In this document: positions 1-8,535 of the stretch, in pieces
Layout: every line of letters starts with the position of its first letter
Numbering within the stretch: the first letter of the stretch is position 1
DNA from: Candidatus Kryptoniota bacterium
Lineage (GTDB): Bacteria > Bacteroidota > Ignavibacteria > Kryptoniales > JAKASW01
Reading direction: 5' to 3'
DNA length: 64,000 nucleotides
Assembly (NCBI GenBank): GCA_036567965.1
Contig: DATCTN010000030.1
Span: 1 to 64,000 of the forward strand
Notes under the pieces: generated by a model
What the model was told of the DNA's origin: nothing
Seen by the model: only the letters and a program-made list of their open reading frames with translations
The model's database searches: none
Position numbers and translations under genes: made by a program

Positions 1-79
1 TCAAAAGGGAATGGACACGAAATTAGAAAGACCTAAACATTGTGACCCACCACCTCTAGTGTCTTAGAAATCCCCGAAA

Positions 80-101
80 AAAGTTGCCCAAAAGTTGCCC
101 A
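80..101. repeat. 11-bp perfect tandem repeat
   Basis: The unit aaagttgccca occurs twice head to tail with no spacer. It lies about 80 bp beyond the 3' end of the tRNA-Arg gene. Direct repeats beside tRNA 3' ends can be integrase arm sites or element scars, but no integrase gene is visible, so the role is unknown. Confidence 0.5.
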
Positions 102-141
102 CGACCTGCACGAACCTTCGAATTCAGCGCGCCTGGAGGGA

Positions 142-169
142 TTCCCCCGAAGGGGTCCCTTCGGGAGAA
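142..169 (-). terminator. nested palindrome 3' of tRNA-Arg
   Basis: Two 14-bp arms (142-155 and 156-169) are inverted repeats of each other with 12 of 14 matches, and each arm is itself a small palindrome (CCCC-GAA-GGGG and TCCC-TTC-GGGA). The structure begins 13 bp beyond the 3' end of the minus-strand tRNA gene, so it may end or protect that transcript. There is no clear T-run. A related half-element, TTCCCGAAGGG, occurs at 19177-19187, so it could also be a dispersed repeat. Confidence 0.4.
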
Positions 170-181
170 CCCCCAACGCAG

Positions 182-255
182 TGCGCCTGCCGAGAGTCGA
201 ACTCGGAACCCTCAGATCCGTAGTCTGATGCTCTATCCAATTGAGCTACAGGCGC
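182..255 (-). tRNA. tRNA-Arg (anticodon ACG)
   Basis: Read on the minus strand the 74 bases fold as a standard cloverleaf: a 7-bp acceptor stem (GCGCCTG with CAGGCGC, discriminator A), a D arm with GCTC/GAGC, a 5-bp anticodon stem TCAGA/TCTGA around loop CTACGGA, a 5-base variable region and a T arm CCGAG-TTCGACT-CTCGG. The anticodon ACG is at 219-221; by known biology A34 would be edited to inosine to read CGU, CGC and CGA. The 3' CCA is not encoded. Confidence 0.97.
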
Positions 256-312
256 GGCATCATTAAATTAGTTCTCGAACCGTGAATTTCAAAGAAGATC
301 GATGGAGTCGAG

Positions 313-768
313 ATGTCTGAAAAATCTGCAGTAGTAAGACAGGTGAGAGGTATGACTTTTGTCGGACTCACAGAATCAGGGCACTGGGTCAGCGTCGACG
401 GACCTCCCGACTTTGGCGGGTCCAATGCAGCAATCCGGCCGAAGGAATTGGTCCTTATCGCACTCGGTGCTTGCACCGGAAGTGATGTCGCCTCGATCCT
501 GCAGAAGAAAAAAATCAAGCTTTCCGGATTCGAAGTAAAACTGAAAGCCCACGTCGCCGATGAACACCCGCAAGTCTATACAAAGATTCACATCGAGTAT
601 GTCTTCTATGGCGAGAATCTTTCGAAACCTGACCTCGAACGAGCTATCGACCTTTCACAAAATAAATATTGTCCTGTCAGCGCTATGCTCAGACCGTCAG
701 TAGAGCTGACGAACTCGTATGTAATTCTTCCGCCGGAGGATTTCCAGAACCCGAAGTCGATTCTCTGA
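313..768 (+). CDS. OsmC/Ohr-family protein
   Basis: A 151-residue protein of the OsmC/Ohr family, whose better-known members reduce organic hydroperoxides using two cysteines. Both expected cysteines are visible: C54 in the LGACTGSD helix motif and C120 in the KYCPVSAM motif. The length fits the family. The general OsmC-like branch (YhfA type) is closer than true Ohr, so the substrate is uncertain. The ATG follows a GGAG ribosome site by a normal gap. It stands alone, between a tRNA gene on the other strand and a convergent debranching-enzyme gene; it is probably cytoplasmic. Confidence 0.85.
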   Translation: MSEKSAVVRQVRGMTFVGLTESGHWVSVDGPPDFGGSNAAIRPKELVLIALGACTGSDVASILQKKKIKLSGFEVKLKAHVADEHPQVYTKIHIEYVFYGENLSKPDLERAIDLSQNKYCPVSAMLRPSVELTNSYVILPPEDFQNPKSIL

Positions 769-792
769 AAGAGGTTAGGTGGCTCGTTTGTG

Positions 793-2622
793 CTACTTTA
801 GCTTGAGGTCCTTAACCAATCTTATTGCCTCAGCCACCATTACTGCAGATGAAATGTCCTGAGGTCTCTCCCGCATTGAGTCCGTTCCACATTTCTGAAT
901 ACCGTCGACACAGTTGGTGAGGTCCTGTGTACTGACGAGGTCTTCGAAAAAGACCAACATTCGTTCAAATTCTTGCCTGCACGACTTGAATTTCGATGTC
1001 GCTTCTGTCAGGTACATCCCTACAAGATTGCACGAGTGGTCCGTACCAGTATGAATCGATTCTTCATTTCGAGTTTGCAAGAATATTTCTACAAGATTCC
1101 TGGAAATAGCAACCTGCTGATCCTCATCGAGTGGACTGAATGTCATCACGAGCGGCATTGCCATATTCAGAGTCACCTGACCATGATCCACTATATTCTT
1201 ATATCGTCCGTCAGGTTCGTAAAATGTGCTGAAGAAACCCGATTCAATTTGAGATATGATGTCAGTATACCGAGCGCCTTCCGAAGAATCCGAGTCGCTT
1301 ATCAGCCTGAGAAGGTTGTATAGAAGAGCGTTTATACATGCGTTGCTCGGATTTGCTGCAGCGATATCAGATCCGCCTGTCAAAACTATTAGTCCTGTCG
1401 CGCCGAGCCTCTTTCCTCCCAAATTGTTCTCGAGTATCATGTCAGCCGACTCTTTGAGCACAGGCATGAAGCGCCTTAACAGACTCGCCCCATCCTCCTT
1501 CGCGGTGCTTCTTGCTAGTGCCACGGCAAAGTAAAAAGGCACCATCGGGTCGTCGTAATTTATGTGCTGGTCGCTTTCGTCGACGCTTGCCGGGAGCACT
1601 CCATTCATCTTATTGGTAACCAGATTGTGCAAGATATTGTGCTCCAGTTTGCTTTCGCCGGAGATCCAGCTCAATCCCGCTAACGACAGAAGGGTATCTC
1701 GGATCATGATGCTGCCGTACGGATAACCTTCAAGGACAACCGAACCTCGAACAGCATGACTCCTGACGAAATGACATGAACCCATGTCTGCAAGCCTGAT
1801 ATACTTCTTGGAAAGTCCGGACCTGGAGCGCACTGCCTCGATTGCTTCCACATATTTTGCCTCGATCTCGGAATAATCAAATTCCCCGAGGTCCCGAGTA
1901 GATGCAGCAAGCGTTACGCTTTTTCCGGGTTCGAGTATCGTCTCCCAATATCCGATGTTATATAAGTCCTCTCGGCTGTCGTCATAATTGCCACCGTCGT
2001 TCTTGTAAATGAAATCGCGATACCAGAACGACTCCGGACTGGTATTGTAAATTCGAGACAGCTTCAGATAGACTCGTGGAAGATTCATATCCGCCACAAT
2101 CCTGACACCGTCAGGAAGTTCGTCCACAAGGAAGCCATCGCCGGCAAGGAGGAGAGAGTCCTTCAGCCTGAAGCTGAGAAGGGGCAAAAGCCGGAACGTC
2201 AACTCAACTTTCGAATCATTTTCATAGTGAATGAAAACTGAATTAGAGTGTTTCGGCATTACGACTTTTTTAGACAGAAGGTTGCCGTCCAGATCGAACG
2301 ACAATTGAGGGAAGTGATCGAACGTGAACTTATGCAGGTATTTGTAACCCTGCGGGAATAGCGTGCCGGGGTATTGATTTGTCCCCAGAAAATATGATTT
2401 CCCATTAACTATGACTTCTTCGTCAACTTTATTCAGAAGTGCCAGTCTTCTAAGCGGAGGATTCAATGAAACGGTGAGTAGCGAATGCTGCCGACGAGTG
2501 TTCATGAAAGAAATCGTGCTCGAAGCAAATCCACCATCGCCATCCGTCAGAATCCACTCCTTTGATGACGAGAATTCTATGTCCCGTAGCTGTTTTTGAC
2601 CGAAAACTATCATTTTTGACAA
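793..2622 (-). CDS. glycogen debranching enzyme (amylo-alpha-1,6-glucosidase family)
   Basis: A 609-residue protein in two parts. The N-terminal part (about 1-220) has the signature of the bacterial/archaeal debranching-enzyme N-domain: EWILTDGDGGFASST, NTRRQHSLL and PPLRRLALLNKVDE. The C-terminal part (about 270-600) is the GH133-like helical barrel, with YGSIMIRDTLLSLAGLSW and GVLPASVDESDQHINYDDP in the places where the family carries its acid residues. It would remove alpha-1,6 branches from glycogen-like storage polymer in the cytoplasm. The start is ATG; a second ATG three codons on is also possible. It is divergent from the TPR gene, with only 62 bp between the starts for both promoters. 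Confidence 0.85.
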   Translation of the reverse strand: MSKMIVFGQKQLRDIEFSSSKEWILTDGDGGFASSTISFMNTRRQHSLLTVSLNPPLRRLALLNKVDEEVIVNGKSYFLGTNQYPGTLFPQGYKYLHKFTFDHFPQLSFDLDGNLLSKKVVMPKHSNSVFIHYENDSKVELTFRLLPLLSFRLKDSLLLAGDGFLVDELPDGVRIVADMNLPRVYLKLSRIYNTSPESFWYRDFIYKNDGGNYDDSREDLYNIGYWETILEPGKSVTLAASTRDLGEFDYSEIEAKYVEAIEAVRSRSGLSKKYIRLADMGSCHFVRSHAVRGSVVLEGYPYGSIMIRDTLLSLAGLSWISGESKLEHNILHNLVTNKMNGVLPASVDESDQHINYDDPMVPFYFAVALARSTAKEDGASLLRRFMPVLKESADMILENNLGGKRLGATGLIVLTGGSDIAAANPSNACINALLYNLLRLISDSDSSEGARYTDIISQIESGFFSTFYEPDGRYKNIVDHGQVTLNMAMPLVMTFSPLDEDQQVAISRNLVEIFLQTRNEESIHTGTDHSCNLVGMYLTEATSKFKSCRQEFERMLVFFEDLVSTQDLTNCVDGIQKCGTDSMRERPQDISSAVMVAEAIRLVKDLKLK

Positions 2623-2684
2623 TATAACTAATGCTGTTTCAACTGAAAACCTTGATTTTGCTTCAAGTAAAAGGAGAAGTAAAC

Positions 2685-5600
2685 TTGATTAACTCATTGA
2701 GAGACTATAAATTCCTGACAATGAGGTTTTCTAGAGCAGTTTTGACGTTTGTTCTGGCTGCGATTTTTCCCGCGATCGCTTCTTCGCAGGTCGCCGGAGG
2801 AACCGTGGCGGAGCAGCAAGACTATACCTTCGCCGTCGGTCTCTACCGCGATGCTCAATACAATTTGGCTCTACAGCAATTTAAGAATTTTCTGACGAAT
2901 TACCCCAACGCTACGAAGACGGACGAAATAACATTTCTTTGTGGCGAATGCCTTATGCAGGAAAGACTGTACGACAGCTCTCTGGGTTATTATGAGAAGG
3001 TTATAGGCGAATTTCCCAGCTCAACTTATTATATGAGATCGGAACTGAGGGCTGGGGAGGCTTACCTCCAGATGGGCAATTATGCGAAATCGGAAAAGCT
3101 CCTCAAGAGTGTATTGTCGGGCTCAAGCGATAACGACATCAAGGGGGAAAGCTCCTACAGACTCGGACAATTATTTGCAGCAAAGGACGACTATCAAAAC
3201 GCGATAAAATACTTCGAACTCTCCTACGACGGTTACCCTGCTTCACCGTTTGCCGATTATGCATTCTATGGGCATGCCTGGAGCTATGGCAAGATTGGAA
3301 AGTTTCAGGAGAGCAAGCAAGAATTCTCGCAACTCATTACCAATTACCCGAAATCGAAATTGAAGCCGGATGCAATTGAGAAAATGGGCGAATGCGACTT
3401 TTTCACCTACGATTACCAATCGGCCATAAATGAGTTCAAAAGTTCAATCGCGCTCTCAAACGATATCGAATCAGCCGCGGCCGCGCTGTACTACGAGGGC
3501 AGAGCGTTTGAGGGGTTGAGTCAGGCTGACAGCGCCAAAGTAGTCTTCACTGAATATCTTGCTGTATATCCAAACGAGACGCATTCAGATGAAGTGCGGC
3601 TTCTTCTCGCGAAGCTGCTCGACGTCTCGAGCGATGGAGCTCCGAAGGCGATCGCGATTCTAGGTCAGGTGTCCCCAAAGGGACCCTTGTATTTTGACAG
3701 CCGAATCGAAATCGCAAATGCTTACCAGGCGAACGGTTCTCCCGACACAGCGAGGATGATCCTGGAGAATCTCATCAGCGGCAACAAGGACCCCGAGAAG
3801 GTGGCACGCGCGAATTACGCGCTAGGTCGACTTTTCTTTGCTCGGAAGAATTACCAGGAAAGCCAGAAGTCGTTTGTCCTCGCGGCAAGGAGCCCGTCAC
3901 AATATGGCGAAGCGATGAAAAATGCCGCATTGTCTGCGGCTGCGGACGGAAGGTACAAGGAAGCAAAAGAGTTTTTCCTGAATTCCATTGCTCAGCTCAA
4001 GGGTGATGATCTCGCGAGAGCTCATTTTGATTATGCCGCTTCTCTGTACGCGTCAGGCGACTATGCCGGGGCGGCACAAATCTATCTTACTGCGCTCGGA
4101 ATCTCTACAACCGATAGGGAAAGAGACGATGCAGTTTACATGGCAGCCGAATCGTTCTACCGCGCCAGCGAGTATGGCCCTTCGCTCGCTAACTACCAGC
4201 GGTATCTGACGACATTTCCGGGCGGAATCCATTCATCGAACGCTTTCCTGGGTGTCGCGTATTCTTATTTCTACTTGAATGATCTCGATTCTGCGGCGGT
4301 AAGCTTCAGGAAGTTTATCGATGCAAATCCGAACTCTCCACTGCTGCCCATCACGTATCTGAGATTCGGCGACTGTTATTATTACGGAAAGGACTTTTCA
4401 AAAGCGATCGAAATATACGAAACAACCGCGAAGAAATTTGAAAACGACACCGCATCAGCGTACGCCTGGTACCAGGATGGAGAAGCGAACTTTCATCTGG
4501 GTAAATACGGTCCTGCGGTGACAGCTTTCGAATTCGTGGTAAGCACTTATTCAGGTTCCGCGGTCGCTCCGGAGGCGCAATACGCAATTGGGTGGGTCCA
4601 CTTTACCGAAACTAAATATGCCGAGGCGATAAGCGAATTCGACAATCTTGTTGCACGGTATCCAGGCAGTCCGGTCGCCGCTCGGGCACTATCCACGGAA
4701 GGAGACGCATACTACAACCAGGGCAAATATGCCGATGCGCTCACCTGCTACCAGTCGTTGCTTCAGAAATATCCTTCCAGCGACTACGTTGACAATGCTA
4801 TAATGGGAATGCAATACTGCCTTACGGTTCTTGGCAGGTCTAAAGAAGCAGAGGGCGTAATCGACAGTTTTGTTCGCGAGCATCCTTCGCTTGCAAGCGT
4901 CGACAGGATCTACTATAAAAAGGTCGAGTACGATCTGAACCAGAAGAAATACTCGGACGCCGAAAGGGACTTGAAGGAATTCATCGTGAAATTCCCGAGA
5001 AGCAGCATGGTGGGCAAAGTGCTTTACAATCTCGCGATTGTCGAGCTGAATCTTGGGAAAGAGAAAGCGGCCACAGGAGTCCTCTCTGATCTGCTTGACC
5101 GAAGGCCTACGGACGAATACACAACCGCAGGGAAGATAAAGCTTGCGGAACTGTACCAGGCCAAAAAAGGTTACACGGAGGCTGAACGACTTCTCAAGGA
5201 GGCCGCTGCGTCCGCCGATCCAAACAGTACTGGGGCGCTCGTCGATCTCGGCAAATTGTACCTCGCACGTCAGGACACAGCCTCCGCAAAAGCGACGCTC
5301 TTGAAGGCCGCCCAGGTACAACCAGATTCTGCCAGCGCAGCTCAAATAGGCGATGCAAAGATCCTGTTGAGCGGCATTTACTTTAATTCCGGCAGCACGC
5401 AGGAAGCGATTTCGTTGGCAAACACGGTGGCGTCCTCGCACGAAGATATGATTGGCGCACGGGCGCAACTGCGGCTCGGAGAGTACTACTGCGCTTTGGG
5501 CGACAGTACGAATGCCGTCCTCTCTTTCCTGAAAGTCAAGTACGTTTTTGCGAGCTTCAGCGACATCGTCGCTCAGTCGCAGCTGGAAATGGCTGACTGC

Positions 5601-5723
5601 GTTGCGAAGGCCGGAAATCTCAGAGAAGCTCGCAGAGTCCTTCAGGACCTTATCGAAAGCAGAAGTGAAGACTCGTACACAAGAGCGGCGAGGGAACAGT
5701 TGAAAAACTTGAGAGCCCGATAG
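2685..5723 (+). CDS. large exported TPR-repeat protein
   Basis: About 1012 residues, made almost wholly of tetratricopeptide repeats, recognisable from recurring A-x-x-x-Y/F patterns such as GNYAKSEK, DYQNAIKYFE, GKYADALTCYQ and KYSDAERDL roughly every 36 residues. An N-terminal stretch near residues 13-34 (MRFSRAVLTFVLAAIFPAIASSQ region) is a signal peptide, so it acts in the periplasm, like YbgF/BamD-type scaffolds. I chose TTG 2685 because AAGGAG at 2671-2676 sits 8 nt upstream; ATG 2721 also keeps the signal peptide but has no ribosome site, and the ORF extends up to 2631. The cytochrome gene follows after 15 bp, so they are probably cotranscribed. Partner proteins are unknown. Confidence 0.85.
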   Translation: MINSLRDYKFLTMRFSRAVLTFVLAAIFPAIASSQVAGGTVAEQQDYTFAVGLYRDAQYNLALQQFKNFLTNYPNATKTDEITFLCGECLMQERLYDSSLGYYEKVIGEFPSSTYYMRSELRAGEAYLQMGNYAKSEKLLKSVLSGSSDNDIKGESSYRLGQLFAAKDDYQNAIKYFELSYDGYPASPFADYAFYGHAWSYGKIGKFQESKQEFSQLITNYPKSKLKPDAIEKMGECDFFTYDYQSAINEFKSSIALSNDIESAAAALYYEGRAFEGLSQADSAKVVFTEYLAVYPNETHSDEVRLLLAKLLDVSSDGAPKAIAILGQVSPKGPLYFDSRIEIANAYQANGSPDTARMILENLISGNKDPEKVARANYALGRLFFARKNYQESQKSFVLAARSPSQYGEAMKNAALSAAADGRYKEAKEFFLNSIAQLKGDDLARAHFDYAASLYASGDYAGAAQIYLTALGISTTDRERDDAVYMAAESFYRASEYGPSLANYQRYLTTFPGGIHSSNAFLGVAYSYFYLNDLDSAAVSFRKFIDANPNSPLLPITYLRFGDCYYYGKDFSKAIEIYETTAKKFENDTASAYAWYQDGEANFHLGKYGPAVTAFEFVVSTYSGSAVAPEAQYAIGWVHFTETKYAEAISEFDNLVARYPGSPVAARALSTEGDAYYNQGKYADALTCYQSLLQKYPSSDYVDNAIMGMQYCLTVLGRSKEAEGVIDSFVREHPSLASVDRIYYKKVEYDLNQKKYSDAERDLKEFIVKFPRSSMVGKVLYNLAIVELNLGKEKAATGVLSDLLDRRPTDEYTTAGKIKLAELYQAKKGYTEAERLLKEAAASADPNSTGALVDLGKLYLARQDTASAKATLLKAAQVQPDSASAAQIGDAKILLSGIYFNSGSTQEAISLANTVASSHEDMIGARAQLRLGEYYCALGDSTNAVLSFLKVKYVFASFSDIVAQSQLEMADCVAKAGNLREARRVLQDLIESRSEDSYTRAAREQLKNLRAR

Positions 5724-5738
5724 GATTGGAGATATTGA

Positions 5739-6173
5739 ATGAATAAGACTGCGGCTTTTTATGGTGTACTGATCACGATCATCGTCCTCGCACTTATCGT
5801 TTCCGCGAATCTCAACAAGACTCCTGAGTTGAAACCCAAGTATGCCGATCTGGTAGAGAATCAGATTATGAGCGCAGATACTTCTAATTCTTTTGGACAG
5901 AACCTCCATGCACTACATGGGATTCATTCGCGAGATCAGCTGATGAACGTCATGAGAGGCTTTACTGAAGCTCTCGGGGTGAAGTGCGATTACTGCCACA
6001 ACACAGACAATTTCCCGAGTGATGAAAAAGTCCAGAAGCGAATGGCCCGTCTTATGATAAAAATGGTCGGGAACATTGACCACGACTATCTTAACGCTCC
6101 GCAGATGGAAAAGGTGAGCTGCTTTACCTGTCATCGCGGTTCGACGACTCCAAAAATGACGCTTGCAAAGTGA
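5739..6173 (+). CDS. diheme c-type cytochrome, reaction-centre cytochrome c subunit family
   Basis: A 144-residue protein with one N-terminal membrane helix (about residues 5-24) that would anchor it facing the periplasm. It has two haem motifs, CDYCH near residue 83 and CFTCHRG near 128. The pattern NLxxLxGIxSRDQLMNVMRGFTEALGVKC and the following KxxMARxMxxM are those of the photosynthetic reaction-centre cytochrome subunit family (PF02276), here a half-size diheme form also known from non-phototrophs. No reaction-centre gene is in the window. Its stop codon overlaps the GTG start of the next gene by 4 bp (GTGA), so translation is coupled to an outer-membrane barrel protein. Likely role: periplasmic electron transfer. 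Confidence 0.88.
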   Translation: MNKTAAFYGVLITIIVLALIVSANLNKTPELKPKYADLVENQIMSADTSNSFGQNLHALHGIHSRDQLMNVMRGFTEALGVKCDYCHNTDNFPSDEKVQKRMARLMIKMVGNIDHDYLNAPQMEKVSCFTCHRGSTTPKMTLAK

Positions 6174-7849
6174 CGAGAGCAGCACTTTCCATATTGACCG
6201 TGATGGTTTCAACTACGTCAGCACTACTTGCGCAGGATTTGAACGCGCCTCCGGTTACGACATTCAAGCCGGACACTTCGCTCCCAAAGGTTAGTCTTCC
6301 CGAATTTGTCATAACGGGCAGATCACAGATGGAACTTCCAAGAACAGACAAGCCCGGTGTGGCGATCGACTCATCTTACTTTCAGAACAAGGAATTGCAG
6401 AGCGGGGATAACGGCGTTCCGCTCGAGCGTTCCTTGACCGCGGAAGATGTGGGGTATCCCGAGGGGCTGACAAGCCTATTCGCTCATGCATCCTACGGTC
6501 ATTACACTACCGCCGACTATCTTCTATCGGCAGGAGGCGCGCTCCAGGGCTACCTTATGAACGCTTCCATAGGTGGGAACTATACATCGGGTTTCATCCC
6601 ACTGACAATGGGCCGCGACTTTTCGACTGGAGCCGGTGTATCGAAAGACCTTGTCAGCGACGCGACTATGAAGTGGAGCAGCACGTTCGACGTTGGTTAC
6701 GCCAGATCGAGCTATTATTTGTACGGTGATCCCTTGCCCAACCTCCTGAGGATGACAAACAGGTACCATGTCGGACTTAACTCGGATCTCGAGATTGGGC
6801 CCACACCTCTACAGTTCAATCTTGGTTACGAGCGTTATTCTATTTCTGATTTGTGGGAAGGAGTGGAAGGGACCGCAAAAGTCCAGCTTGCAACGCGCAT
6901 CTCGATCTCAAGCGGCGACATCAGGCTTGGGTTGGATTATCTTGGCAGCACGCACTCCCTCGCCCCCGCCGCCTCGGCTCCGGCAATATACTACACTCCT
7001 TTCACGACGACGGGAATCATCGATCGCCTCCCGTATTATCTCCACATCGGCGGTAGTTATGATAACGGAATTGGAAATCTGTCATACTCTCTGGCAATTG
7101 GATATTTCCAGTATACCGACGACTCGACGAGCGGCATCTCAAAACTTTATCCCGATCTGAAGATCATCTACAGGTTCGGCGACAGCGTATCAGTCTTCGC
7201 AAGGTTTTTCGGGAGAATCGATCAGGCAGACATGCAGAGTTTCGTGTCCACCGACAGATTCGTAAACGGCTACATACCGCTCGAGAACGCTCAGAGGTTC
7301 GCAGACTTCACTGTCGGAAGTACGATTTCATTGATAAGGAATGTGACTCTCATTCCGCAGTTTAATTTGAAGAGTGAGAAATACCTTCCCGTTTTTGCGA
7401 GTGTTCCCTCTTATAACAACGTTCTTGTCTACGCGAAGCGGGCGACAGTGTACAAGATCTCTCTCGAGTCGAAATATTCCGAAAATAACCTGAGCGCGGG
7501 CCTGGTACTCGAGTATCAAAAGGGAACTGCCGACTCTTTAGGCAATATTCCCAATCTTCCTCCGTTCTTGGCCGCACTTGATGGCCTGTACCGCTTTACG
7601 CCTGATCTTGCGCTAAGCGGTAATTTCACATTTCTTTCGAAACGATATACCGACTTAGCTCTTACTCAACAGGTGGGGACTGCTAGTATTCTCGACATGC
7701 GCTTCTCATACACATTGGGAATTTCAGGAATTCCATTCGAGTTCTTCGTTGAAGGGAAGAATCTCTTCAACCAAAAGTATTACATCTGGCAAAATTACCA
7801 GGAATTCCCGCTTTCGCTTTTCATAGGACTGAATTGCAGGATACGATGA
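6170..7849 (+). CDS. outer-membrane beta-barrel protein, TonB-receptor-like
   Basis: A 559-residue protein with an N-terminal signal peptide (cleavage probably after SALLAQ) and the segment LPEFVITGRSQMELP, which resembles the plug-entry region of TonB-dependent receptors. The rest is alternating aromatic/polar beta strands, and the end (FFVEGKNLFNQKYYIW then a C-terminal strand) is the typical last hairpin of TonB-dependent receptors. It is short for a receptor (usually 600-1000) and no full plug domain is evident, so it may be a plugless relative. The start is GTG, inside the stop of the cytochrome gene. The context suggests a joint envelope function with the TPR and cytochrome proteins; the substrate is unknown. 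Confidence 0.72.
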   Translation: MTRAALSILTVMVSTTSALLAQDLNAPPVTTFKPDTSLPKVSLPEFVITGRSQMELPRTDKPGVAIDSSYFQNKELQSGDNGVPLERSLTAEDVGYPEGLTSLFAHASYGHYTTADYLLSAGGALQGYLMNASIGGNYTSGFIPLTMGRDFSTGAGVSKDLVSDATMKWSSTFDVGYARSSYYLYGDPLPNLLRMTNRYHVGLNSDLEIGPTPLQFNLGYERYSISDLWEGVEGTAKVQLATRISISSGDIRLGLDYLGSTHSLAPAASAPAIYYTPFTTTGIIDRLPYYLHIGGSYDNGIGNLSYSLAIGYFQYTDDSTSGISKLYPDLKIIYRFGDSVSVFARFFGRIDQADMQSFVSTDRFVNGYIPLENAQRFADFTVGSTISLIRNVTLIPQFNLKSEKYLPVFASVPSYNNVLVYAKRATVYKISLESKYSENNLSAGLVLEYQKGTADSLGNIPNLPPFLAALDGLYRFTPDLALSGNFTFLSKRYTDLALTQQVGTASILDMRFSYTLGISGIPFEFFVEGKNLFNQKYYIWQNYQEFPLSLFIGLNCRIR

Positions 7850-7974
7850 ACTCTTTCATATTGATCGGATGAATAGGTGACAATCACGGACGGGACTTTG
7901 TTTCATATTATGAGCGTTGATATTATTTCATACTTTCAATAAAATAACATGAACCAACCGAGGAGGGACAATTC

Positions 7975-8535
7975 ATGGGAAGCCTGAACTTTCAAGACGA
8001 TCAAAACCCGAAACCGCCACAGAGGCAGCCGGATCCTGGTCATCATAGGGATCTGGACGACGCCAAGGTGGACGATATTTTTGTCGATGGGCCGGGCGTT
8101 GGCCCAAAGCTCTTGTTGATTGCGGTCGTTGTGATCGTAATCGCCGGCATTGGCGGAGGCCTTTATCTTCTAAACCAGCGGGGCATTCTCAAGTTCGGAA
8201 AGAAGACACCCGTCGTGGTTGTGCAGCCCCCAGTAACGGCTCCGCCGGTCAGCGCCGCACCTGCTCCGAAACCGAACGTGGTTCAGCCTACACCGACCGG
8301 GAAATTCGCGATACAGGTTTCAGCTTTTAAGAATCAGGACCAGGCGAATCGGGCAGTCCAGAATCTGAAGAAGAAGGGTGTGGATGCTTACGTTTTTGCC
8401 GGTGAAGTGCCGAATGAAGGAAAATGGTTCAAGGTCTGCGTCGGCTCCTACGATACGAAACTCCGGGCGCTCGCCGAGACTGAAATGATGAAGCAGAAAG
8501 TGGGAACAGATGTCTGGGTCATCTCCGCTCAGTGA
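7975..8535 (+). CDS. SPOR-domain membrane protein
   Basis: A 186-residue protein with a charged cytoplasmic N-terminus, one membrane helix (about residues 45-64, LLLIAVVVIVIAGIGGGLYLL), a Pro/Ala-rich linker (about 78-105) and a C-terminal SPOR domain (about 110-184) beginning FAIQVSAFKNQDQANRAVQNL. SPOR domains bind denuded peptidoglycan glycan strands at the septum, so a role in division or wall remodelling is likely. GAGGAGGG ahead of the ATG is a strong ribosome site. The gene overlaps the next by 26 bp. The 125-bp upstream gap is AT-rich and probably carries the promoter. Confidence 0.88.
   Translation: MGSLNFQDDQNPKPPQRQPDPGHHRDLDDAKVDDIFVDGPGVGPKLLLIAVVVIVIAGIGGGLYLLNQRGILKFGKKTPVVVVQPPVTAPPVSAAPAPKPNVVQPTPTGKFAIQVSAFKNQDQANRAVQNLKKKGVDAYVFAGEVPNEGKWFKVCVGSYDTKLRALAETEMMKQKVGTDVWVISAQ

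Noticed and set aside
1-67. Open frame at the left edge ending at 67 (could be the tail of an upstream gene such as an integrase)
   Set aside because: Only about 21 codons are visible in the candidate frame, two frames are equally open, and no motif can be tested.
84-266. 60-codon frame over the tRNA-Arg
   Set aside because: It is the plus-strand reading of the tRNA gene and its palindrome.
4689-5909. 406-codon open frame antisense to the TPR gene
   Set aside because: It lies wholly against the TPR and cytochrome genes, has no ribosome site or known motif, and its residues follow from the codon pattern of the sense genes.
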